Source: JALHNI01 sp044226365 (GTDB lineage Bacteria > Acidobacteriota > Terriglobia > Bryobacterales > Bryobacteraceae). Taken from it: DNA of 64,000 nt. This document shows positions 43,464-50,715 of the stretch, one piece after another. The translations under genes and the position numbers were made by a program. Position 1 is the first letter of the stretch. Every line of letters starts with the position of its first letter. The stretch covers positions 1-64,000 of the forward strand of contig JBGAHE010000025.1 in assembly GCA_044226365.1 (NCBI GenBank), written 5' to 3'. A model generated the notes under the pieces. It was not told the origin of the DNA. It ran no database searches and was given only the letters and a program-made list of their open reading frames with translations.

Positions 43464-44648
43464 ATGCTGCTACTCGTCGCGCTCACCCTGGCGATCAACT
43501 CGGACTTTGAGAATGGCCGCCTCGGCCAGGTGGAGGTGTTGGCCAGGAACCAGTACCGGCTGCACGTGGAGGGACAGAAGGATCAGGCGGGTCGCAACCG
43601 GCAGGCGAGTTGGTATTACTTCCGCGTGGACGATGCACGCGGGCAGGACTTGAAGTTCGAACTCGTCGACTTGGCCGGCGAGTACAACTTTGCTCCGAAC
43701 GCGGGCGCCATCACCAAAGACACGCCGCCTTTCTTTAGCTACGACCAGAAGACCTGGCATCCGGTAGAGAAGTTCACGTACGACAAAAGCGGTCCCTCGA
43801 TCCGCTTTGAGGTCCACTCCGAGCGGCCACGGGTTTGGATTGCGCATGCCCCTCCCTACACCAACGACAACTTCGCCGCCTTGCTTCGCTCCATCCGCCG
43901 GCATCCTGCCGTGACGTACTCCGCCATCGGCAAGACTCCGGAAGGCCGGGAGATGCCGCTGCTCACCATCACGGACCACGGCGTGCCCGATGCCGGCAAA
44001 AAAGTCATATGGCTCATGTTCCGGCAGCATGCCTGGGAGTCCGGCAGTTCTTGGACCGGCGAAGGCTTCATCCGCTTCGCCCTCTCCAGCGATCCCACAG
44101 CCCTCGCCATTCGCCGCGGCGCCATTCTTAAGATCCTGGCCTTGTGCGACCCCGACGGCGTGGCGCACGGCCGAGTCCGCTTCAACGCCCAAGGCTATGA
44201 CCTGAACCGCAACTGGGATGTCGACGACCCGGCTAAGCTCCCCGAGATCACGCTGCAGAAGAAGGCCATCTTCAGCTGGCTCGACGCCGGGCACCGCATC
44301 GATGCGTTCGTCACCCTGCACAACACCGAGACTAACGAGTATATTGCCGGCGCTCCCGATCCCACCGGTAAACTCCTTCAGTTGGTGGAACGCTTCAATC
44401 GCTTCTGGGAAGAGGGCCAGACCTTCGCCGCCGTCACCAAACCACGGTTGCTGCCGGCCAGCACCGAAGTGGGTCGCCCCGGCCGCATGAACGTCGTGCA
44501 AGGCCTTTATCATGCTCGCCAGATTCCCGCGATGGAGATCGAGATGCGCATCGCCCAGCATCCCAAACTCGGCCATCAGCCCAACATTCCGGACCGTCTT
44601 CGCTCCGGCGCCGAGATGCTCGCCGCCTTGTGGCGCGCGCTCAACTAA
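43464..44648 (+). CDS. M14-family zinc carboxypeptidase, exported
   Basis: The 394-residue protein has a very short hydrophobic leader (MLLLVALTLA) and an N-terminal beta-sandwich (about 12-130) like that of cytosolic carboxypeptidase-type M14 enzymes. The peptidase domain follows: zinc motif HAWE with His189 and Glu192, a substrate-binding GYDLNRNWD segment, the third zinc ligand in FVTLHNTETNEYI, and a likely catalytic Glu in IPAMEIEMRIA near the C-terminus. Such enzymes remove C-terminal residues from peptides. The M14 CCP-like group also includes deglutamylases and some esterases. It is 31 bp after the second FAD oxidoreductase on the same strand, so probably in the same operon, and may process a peptide or peptidoglycan-derived ligand of the receptor. 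A short stem-loop without a U-tract follows the stop (44648-44668). Confidence 0.85.
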   Translation: MLLLVALTLAINSDFENGRLGQVEVLARNQYRLHVEGQKDQAGRNRQASWYYFRVDDARGQDLKFELVDLAGEYNFAPNAGAITKDTPPFFSYDQKTWHPVEKFTYDKSGPSIRFEVHSERPRVWIAHAPPYTNDNFAALLRSIRRHPAVTYSAIGKTPEGREMPLLTITDHGVPDAGKKVIWLMFRQHAWESGSSWTGEGFIRFALSSDPTALAIRRGAILKILALCDPDGVAHGRVRFNAQGYDLNRNWDVDDPAKLPEITLQKKAIFSWLDAGHRIDAFVTLHNTETNEYIAGAPDPTGKLLQLVERFNRFWEEGQTFAAVTKPRLLPASTEVGRPGRMNVVQGLYHARQIPAMEIEMRIAQHPKLGHQPNIPDRLRSGAEMLAALWRALN

Positions 44649-44944
44649 CTTGCGGCTCCACCGCGAGTAAGTGCGGCAAATAACTGATTCATCGATATCT
44701 TCCCATTACTCCTAGTGCCACCTGGTTATTCAAGTACCAATTATAGTTTTGGTACATTTCTGTGCGTTGACATTAGTACTATTTCGCACTAACCTTGCAT
44801 CGGGTCCATCCCATCTCGCCCGCCAAATGCGGTTCAGGAGACGCTGCGGGATCGGTAAAAAGGGAGTCCCACCTAAAGACCACACAGAATGAACACCGCG
44901 TGACCCGGCGCAGGTGTCAGTCCGTCATTCGGAGGATTAAGTCC
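44649..44944 (+). promoter_or_regulatory. Long regulatory leader before the 100-residue-repeat protein
   Basis: This AT-rich stretch between the M14 gene and the GTG at 44945 is dense in signals. TTGACA occurs at 44768-44773, with TAACCT 17 bp on, as a weak sigma-70 candidate. The same end reads TCGCAC-N5-TTGC (44784-44798), the spacing of a sigma-54 site but with the first G of GG replaced. Dyads GTACCA/TGGTAC (44734-44755) and the palindrome TAGTACTA (44774-44781) could be operators. The transcribed leader, about 135 nt, can form a CCCGC/GCGGG stem (44819-44850) and then a GGGAGTCCC turn. No known riboswitch is recognised. Confidence 0.45.
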
Positions 44945-47011
44945 GTGAAGCTACCACGTCTCGTATTGCTCGGAGCCATGCTCAGTACCCCCGCCGCCTG
45001 GGCCGTCACCGCCCAAATGCAGATGGTTTCCAATAGCGGCTCCGGGGTGTTCGTCTTCAGCGTGAACGGACAAGCGCGCAAGTTGTTCTGCACGCAGTTC
45101 ACGCCCAACGCCACCACGAGTCCCTATGTCGCCAACGTCGCGACGCTGGCCAACCTGGCCGGCTCCACCTTGGCCTTGCAGAATGACCCGCAAGCCCTCC
45201 ACAAGTATCAAATGGTGGCGATCCTCGACCTGATGGCCCTGGCCGATCCGTCGATCGCTGTCGACGTGGTGCGCGCCAATCGCCGCATCGTCGATGGCGT
45301 GGGCCCGCTCACTCCCGCGGCCCAAGCACTCTACGACTTTGTCCAAACGGCTAACCCCGCGAACTACGACCTCACCGGCTTCAAAATCTACACCAACGCC
45401 ATCACGCAAGAAGTTACTGGCTTCGAGCCGGCCTTTATCCAGATCTGCAAAGTAGCCGGCGTGGGCGTGGCCGTGGGCACCAACTTCAACTTCACGGTCG
45501 CCGGTGGCGCCGTGGTCGTCGCGGCCGGCGCCGCGCCGGGCGGCAATTGCAGCGCCCCCATTGAAGTGCCCATCGGCAGCCGTCAAGTGACCGAGACGAT
45601 TCCCTCTGGCGGCAAAATTTCGAGTGTCACTGCCGTACCCCCAGGAAACCTGACGAGCGCGAACCTGACGACCGGCACCTTTACGGTGAACGCGACGTCC
45701 GGCAGCCAAACCGTCCTGACCTTCCTGAATACCGTTCCCCCGACCACCACGGACGGTTACATCACTGTCTGCAAGGTCGCTGGCGCGGGCGCCTCCGTTG
45801 GAGCCACCTCCAGTTTCAACGTCGGCGGCACGGTGGTGAATGTGCCGGCCGGCACGGCTCCGGGTGGCCAATGCAGCAACCCGGTCACCGTGCCGGCGGG
45901 CAGCGCTCTGATTACGGAAACGCCTCCCTCAGGCACGGCTCTCTCTTCGGTGAGCACGTTCCCGGCAGGCCAGCTCGTGAACAGCAATCTCCCCGCGGGA
46001 CAAGCCACCATCTCCGTTGGCGCGGGGAATCAAGTCATCGCCACGTTCATCAATACGTCCACCGTGATTCCTCCGAACTCCGGTTACGTGTCGATCTGTA
46101 AGGTGGCCGGCTCCGGCGTGCCGCAAGGCGCCGCCTTTAACTTCGACGTCTCCGGCACGCCCGTTTCCGTCAGCGCGGGGGCCGCGCCCGGCGGCAACTG
46201 CAGCGGCCCGATCCTGGTGCAGGCGGGTCCCGTCGGCATCAAAGAGACGCTGCCGACGGATACACATCTTACTGGCGTCAGCACCATGCCCGATGGCTTG
46301 CTGGCCGAAGTGAACCTCAACGCCGGCACCGCTACCGTGATGGTCGCTCCGGGCGGCACCACGATCGCGACCTTCACCAACACGTTCATCGATACGTCGA
46401 TCGACGTGCCCGCCGTCGGTAATGACCTTCCGTATCAGGTGCACTATGTCTCGAACCTGAACCTCGCCGACTCGAAGATCAACATCACCAACTCCGGCGC
46501 CATCGGGGCCAGCATCTATTCCGGTATCAGCGCCAGCACCACCGGCGCCTTCTGCGCCAACGTTTACGCCTTCTCGCCGGACGAGCAGATGGTGGCTTGC
46601 TGCTCCTGCCCGGTCACGCCGAACGGCCTGGTGTCGCTCTCCGCCAAGAACGACCTCATCAGCAATACGCTCACTCCGGCCGTCCCCACGTCGCTGGTGG
46701 TGAAGTTACTCGCCACCCGCCCCATCGGCGGCAGCTGCATCGATTCGGCGATCACCGCCTCGATCGATAACATCGTCCCCGGCCTCTCGGCTTGGGCCAC
46801 CACCATCCACGTCGGGCCCACCAAACTGGCCACCACCGAGACGCCCTTCCTCCCCGCGACGCTCAGCACGTCGCAGACGCAGGGCAATCTAAATGACGTC
46901 GGCGAACTCGGACGCCTGACGCGGACCTGCACCTTCATTAACGCCATGGGCTCCGGCTTCGGCATCTGCCGCACCTGCCGCCTTGGCGGTTTGGGCGGCG
47001 GTCGCCTCTAA
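44945..47011 (+). CDS. Secreted protein with three 100-residue repeats and a possible degenerate thioester domain
   Basis: The start is a GTG at 44945, 9 bp after GGAGG, opening a signal peptide (VKLPRLVLLGAMLSTPAAWA). The 688-residue product has four parts. Residues 21-163 hold FCTQF with Cys49, RANRRIVDG and FKIYTNAITQEVTGF, a layout reminiscent of thioester adhesin domains. Residues 164-263, 272-371 and 381-480 are three repeats, each exactly 100 long, with ICKVAG-type starts, a Pro-Gly-Gly-x-Cys-Ser centre (Cys at repeat positions 5 and 39) and FxNT ends, resembling prealbumin-like folds. The C-terminal 208 residues contain an AFSPDEQMVACCSCPVTPNG block and a tail GICRTCRLGGLGGGRL. I do not recognise a function; a surface or adhesive role is inferred. 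A clear terminator follows. It stands apart from the M14 operon because of its own long leader. Confidence 0.8.
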   Translation: MKLPRLVLLGAMLSTPAAWAVTAQMQMVSNSGSGVFVFSVNGQARKLFCTQFTPNATTSPYVANVATLANLAGSTLALQNDPQALHKYQMVAILDLMALADPSIAVDVVRANRRIVDGVGPLTPAAQALYDFVQTANPANYDLTGFKIYTNAITQEVTGFEPAFIQICKVAGVGVAVGTNFNFTVAGGAVVVAAGAAPGGNCSAPIEVPIGSRQVTETIPSGGKISSVTAVPPGNLTSANLTTGTFTVNATSGSQTVLTFLNTVPPTTTDGYITVCKVAGAGASVGATSSFNVGGTVVNVPAGTAPGGQCSNPVTVPAGSALITETPPSGTALSSVSTFPAGQLVNSNLPAGQATISVGAGNQVIATFINTSTVIPPNSGYVSICKVAGSGVPQGAAFNFDVSGTPVSVSAGAAPGGNCSGPILVQAGPVGIKETLPTDTHLTGVSTMPDGLLAEVNLNAGTATVMVAPGGTTIATFTNTFIDTSIDVPAVGNDLPYQVHYVSNLNLADSKINITNSGAIGASIYSGISASTTGAFCANVYAFSPDEQMVACCSCPVTPNGLVSLSAKNDLISNTLTPAVPTSLVVKLLATRPIGGSCIDSAITASIDNIVPGLSAWATTIHVGPTKLATTETPFLPATLSTSQTQGNLNDVGELGRLTRTCTFINAMGSGFGICRTCRLGGLGGGRL

Positions 47012-47045
47012 AACCAAACAACCACCCTGCCTCCGGAAAACTAAC

Positions 47046-47082
47046 GGCCCGGCGCCCGCAAAGGCTGCCGGGCCTTCCTTTT
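47046..47082 (+). terminator. Rho-independent terminator after the repeat protein
   Basis: GGCCCGGC (47046-47053) pairs perfectly with GCCGGGCC (47067-47074) around a 13-nt loop, followed by TTCCTTTT. It begins 35 bp after the stop at 47011. Confidence 0.8.
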
Positions 47083-47111
47083 CGTCCTATAAGTGCCCGC
47101 TGAAATGGCAA

Positions 47112-47145
47112 ACGGCCAGTTAACCACGTCTGGTTGACTGGCCGT
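47112..47145 (-). terminator. Hairpin terminator of the convergent TonB receptor
   Basis: A 15-bp stem with one G-U pair (47112-47126 with 47131-47145, 4-nt loop) lies just past the receptor stop at 47172. On the minus strand it is followed by TTTGCCATTTC, a modest U-rich tail. Confidence 0.65.
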
Positions 47146-47171
47146 GTGCCGCCCCTACGCTGGAGATATGA

Positions 47172-50100
47172 TCAGAACTCCAAGCGCAGGACCATCGTGA
47201 TGATCCTGGAAGAGAGTTGGGGCCCGGTGGTGCGTCCAAAGTTCGGATTACCAATGGCGGATACCACGCCGCCAAAGTTAGTCCGGTTGAGTAAGTTGAA
47301 CGCGCTTGCCTGATATAGCAAGTCGATGGTGCGGTCACGTGCGATGGGGAACTTCATCCGCTTGGCCAGCGAGATGTTCTCGCTGAACACCGGCGGTTGA
47401 CGGAACTGCGTGTCGTAAGTGGAGGCCGTCCCGAGTTCGAATTGTCCCGGCAGCGTATAGGCGTTGAGATTGAACCAACGCGCATTCGGGTCGTTCGGAT
47501 CGAGCGTCGTACGGTCAATGCCCGTGCGAATCGCATCCGGACCACGATTCGCCTTCTTGAAGCGGCTGAACAGCACGCCGTTGCCGAGCGTGTTCGGCGC
47601 TGAAACCTGAATCGGAGCACCGCTGCGATACTGCTGCGCGCCGCTCAGCGTCCAGTTGCCCACCAGCAGATTCGTCATGAAGTTGCTGCTGTTGAGATAC
47701 TTGCGTCCTTTGCCAAAGGGCAGCTCCAGCGTCCACAACGCATTGACGATGTGCGGCTGATCGAACGGCAGCAGCGCCTTCATGTCGGACAGGTTGTAGG
47801 CATCCTGCGCGCCCACATTGCCTTGCTGGCTGAAGATCTGGCGGTAGTGGTTCGCCGCCAGAGACTTGGACCATACATACGAGCCCATCATCTGGAAGCG
47901 GCCAAAGCGACGTTCCACCTTCGTCTGCAGCGAGTCGTACCAGGTGCGGCCCGCGCCGCTATTGCGATCGAGCACCCCGAAGTACTGCGGATACGGCCGC
48001 AGCGCCTGGGCCAGCGTCTGGGTATCGGGGAAGTTCGCGTAAGGCTTCTTATAGCCCGCCGCGATCACTTCCGGGCTCGAGATGGGACGCTGCAGCAGCG
48101 TGCCCAACGCCAGATTGCTCACCGCCAGCTGATTCAGTTCCACCGTCGAGTTCAGCCCGCGGCCGCGATTGCCCTGGTAGGCAATATCGATCAGGAAGTT
48201 CTTCACTTCCTGCTGCACTCCGAGGCTCCAGTTGTAGATGCGCGGCGCCTTGCCGAAGTTATTCCCCAGCACGTCCATGTCGCCCGAAAGAATGCCCACG
48301 GCGGGATCGATGAACGGCGAGCGGAACCCGGGAGGCGCCACAATGCCGTTGTCCCAGTTCATCGCCTGGTTCACGCCATCGCTCACCGCGCTGATCGGGA
48401 TCGCAAAGCCGATGCGGCAGCCGCAGCCACCGTTGCCCAGCGTCTGATAGAAGATGCCGAAGCCGCCGCGGATCACGCCCTTCTGACCCACGCGATAGGC
48501 AAAGCCGCCGCTCGGTCCGAGGTTCGAGAAATCGGTGGGATAGAAGCGCTTCTGTCCCGTTCGTCCGGCGCCGTTGCCGGCGAAGATCATCGCGCCCGGC
48601 AACCCGCCCGCGCCCGGATTCGGCTTACTCAAATCCACCGTCGAGTAATCGCCGTTCTTCTCGTGCCAGTTGATGGGTAAGTCATAGCGCACGCCCATCG
48701 TCAGCGTCAGGCGCGGAGTGACCTTCCAGTTATCGTTCAGATAGAACGCGTGGTAGCCATAGCGAATGTTGCCGATCTGCACGGGCAAGCCCACGCGATT
48801 GGCCTCGTCCACCGCCCCTAGCAGCAAGCTCGCGAACGCATTGCCGGTGCCGGCTAAGTTCGTCGGTGAAGCTGTCTGCGCGCGATTGAAGAAGTATTGT
48901 CCGTTGCTACCCGCGAGGTCGATCGGGTTTGAAGTCGTCTGCAGGCGGCGGATCTCCCAACCCACCTTCCACTCATGCCGGCCACTCACCCACGAAAGGC
49001 GCTGGCTGAAGTGGTAGGTGATGTTGAGCTGGCTGCCATTGGCCACCTTGCCGTCCTGCACGCCCCACGCGGTCAGGGCGTCGGCGCCGCGGAAGTTCAC
49101 GCGCGGCGTGGCGTCCGAATCACCCGTGATACCCGGAAAGCCATAGCGCGAAGCATTCCCGCGCTGGAAGTGGTTATCCCAGAACTGCCGCGTGCGCGAG
49201 TAACCGTAAGTGGAATGCAGCAGGACCGTCGGCTTGATCACCAGATCATGATTGATGCGCCAGTTATCTGGCCGCTGATATGTCAGCAACCCCTGCCCCA
49301 GCGGGCCGGGCAATTGCGACAAGTCGTCGCTGATCTGCTGCTCCTTGGTCACCAGAAAAGCCACGCGATTCTTGCTCGTAATCGCATGGTCGAACTTCAG
49401 ATTGTAGACGTAGCGGTCGAACACCTGCAGATTGGTGAAGTCCAGGTTCGACGTCACCGTGTTGCGCGTCGGATTCGGCAGGTCCGGGATGACGTTGCGC
49501 GCGATACGGCTGAAGCGCGATTGCGGAATGATGTTGCCGGGGAACGGCGTCCGCGTGTTGCCGGAAGTCGTTGCCGGGTCGTAGATGATTTGCGACGCCG
49601 GCAGTTCGCTGAAGTCGCCGGTCTTCATCTTGGCCGTGGGCACCGTGTTTACCGGCGTGCCCAGAATCGACGCCGGGCGTTGGTCCTTCGAGTAAGTGAA
49701 ATACCAGAACGTCTTATTGCGGCCGTCGTAGACTTTCGGAATCCACACCGGACCGCCCATCGCGCCACCAATCTCGTTAAACCGCTCCTTGTTCTTCGGC
49801 AAACCGCGCGAGTTATTCGCCCACGAGTTCGCATTCCAGATGTCGCGCCGCATATTCAGAAACGCGGCGCCATGCAAGTCATTGGTGCCGGACTTGGTCA
49901 CATAGATCTGCACGCCGCCGCCAAAGCGGCCATACTCCGCATCAAACGTACTCGTCAGGATCTTGAACTCGCCAAACATCTCGGCGCCCGGGAAGTTGAA
50001 CACCGTACCGCCCGATTCAGGGATCGTCAAGCTGGCGCCATCGATCAGTACCTCGGCCGCGCGGCCACCGGACCCCGCCACCGACTGCTCCGCCGTCCCG

Positions 50101-50597
50101 CTCGACACCCCCGGCATATAGCTCACAAACGCCTGCGCGCTCCGAATGCCGCCCGAGAAAATCGGTAGCGTCTGCAGCATCTGCGGCGAGACGCTCGTGC
50201 CGCGCAACGGCGACTCCGTTTCGAGCAACGGCGCTTCGCCCGTTACATCGACGCTCTGCTGCACTTCGCCAATTTCCAAACGCAGGTCCAGCGTTTGCCG
50301 CTGAGCCACGCGCAGTTCCACATTGCCGCGGTTCAACCGGCGGAAGCCCTGCTTCTCGCCGGTAATCGTGTAGGGGCCGGGCGGCAGGCTGGGAAACACG
50401 TACAGGCCGGCTTCGCTCGAAACGGTTTCGAACTCCTGGCTGGTCGGTTCATGGCGCGCCTTCACAGCCACGCCCGGGATCGCCGCCCCGTTGGCATCGG
50501 TCACCAAACCGGAGAGTGAGCCGATGGTTTGCTGAGCTGGCAGAAACAGGGCGGCGAGACAAAGCGACGCCGCGAGCCGGATCAGATTCTTTTTCAT
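47172..50597 (-). CDS. Oar-like TonB-dependent receptor with carboxypeptidase-regulatory-like domain (copy 4)
   Basis: The 1141-residue receptor has a signal peptide (MKKNLIRLAASLCLAALFLP, then AQQ), the regulatory-like domain at about 25-108 (GSLSGLVTDANGAAIPGVAV), a plug at about 115-230 with AEVLIDGASLTIPESGGTVF and FDAEYGRFGGGVQIYVTKSG, and a barrel ending IITMVLRLEF. Several strand turns match the other copies in this window (FYLNDNWKVTPRLTLTMGVR, SQRLSWVSGRHEWKVGWEIR). Unlike copies 2 and 3, no enzyme gene is linked to it on the same strand. It has its own promoter with a long dyad and its own terminator, so it is a single-gene unit. The neighbouring ADOP permease ends 119 bp upstream of its start. 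Its ligand cannot be inferred. Confidence 0.93.
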   Translation of the reverse strand: MKKNLIRLAASLCLAALFLPAQQTIGSLSGLVTDANGAAIPGVAVKARHEPTSQEFETVSSEAGLYVFPSLPPGPYTITGEKQGFRRLNRGNVELRVAQRQTLDLRLEIGEVQQSVDVTGEAPLLETESPLRGTSVSPQMLQTLPIFSGGIRSAQAFVSYMPGVSSGTAEQSVAGSGGRAAEVLIDGASLTIPESGGTVFNFPGAEMFGEFKILTSTFDAEYGRFGGGVQIYVTKSGTNDLHGAAFLNMRRDIWNANSWANNSRGLPKNKERFNEIGGAMGGPVWIPKVYDGRNKTFWYFTYSKDQRPASILGTPVNTVPTAKMKTGDFSELPASQIIYDPATTSGNTRTPFPGNIIPQSRFSRIARNVIPDLPNPTRNTVTSNLDFTNLQVFDRYVYNLKFDHAITSKNRVAFLVTKEQQISDDLSQLPGPLGQGLLTYQRPDNWRINHDLVIKPTVLLHSTYGYSRTRQFWDNHFQRGNASRYGFPGITGDSDATPRVNFRGADALTAWGVQDGKVANGSQLNITYHFSQRLSWVSGRHEWKVGWEIRRLQTTSNPIDLAGSNGQYFFNRAQTASPTNLAGTGNAFASLLLGAVDEANRVGLPVQIGNIRYGYHAFYLNDNWKVTPRLTLTMGVRYDLPINWHEKNGDYSTVDLSKPNPGAGGLPGAMIFAGNGAGRTGQKRFYPTDFSNLGPSGGFAYRVGQKGVIRGGFGIFYQTLGNGGCGCRIGFAIPISAVSDGVNQAMNWDNGIVAPPGFRSPFIDPAVGILSGDMDVLGNNFGKAPRIYNWSLGVQQEVKNFLIDIAYQGNRGRGLNSTVELNQLAVSNLALGTLLQRPISSPEVIAAGYKKPYANFPDTQTLAQALRPYPQYFGVLDRNSGAGRTWYDSLQTKVERRFGRFQMMGSYVWSKSLAANHYRQIFSQQGNVGAQDAYNLSDMKALLPFDQPHIVNALWTLELPFGKGRKYLNSSNFMTNLLVGNWTLSGAQQYRSGAPIQVSAPNTLGNGVLFSRFKKANRGPDAIRTGIDRTTLDPNDPNARWFNLNAYTLPGQFELGTASTYDTQFRQPPVFSENISLAKRMKFPIARDRTIDLLYQASAFNLLNRTNFGGVVSAIGNPNFGRTTGPQLSSRIITMVLRLEF

Positions 50598-50619
50598 GCG
50601 CGAGATTCCATACTTCTTG

Positions 50620-50687
50620 ACTTAGATTACTCAGTAAGACAGCTACCCGAGTTATCTAAGTATGCACAGCGCGCGAAGCCTCGTCAA
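50620..50687 (-). promoter_or_regulatory. Promoter with long inverted repeat before TonB receptor copy 4
   Basis: On the minus strand TTGACG (50682-50687) and CATACT (50659-50664) are 17 bp apart. Two arms, 50620-50632 and 50649-50661, are inverted copies matching at 12 of 13 positions, 16 bp between them. The right arm overlaps the -10 and the left arm lies in the early leader, as expected for an operator controlling the receptor gene. Confidence 0.55.
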
Positions 50688-50715
50688 GAGGAAAAGACTG
50701 TTGAAAGGAAAGGAC

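Noticed and set aside
44810..44944. A cyclic di-GMP riboswitch in the leader
   Set aside because: The GCAAA core and the tetraloop receptor expected for GEMM-I are absent; only a generic stem is visible.
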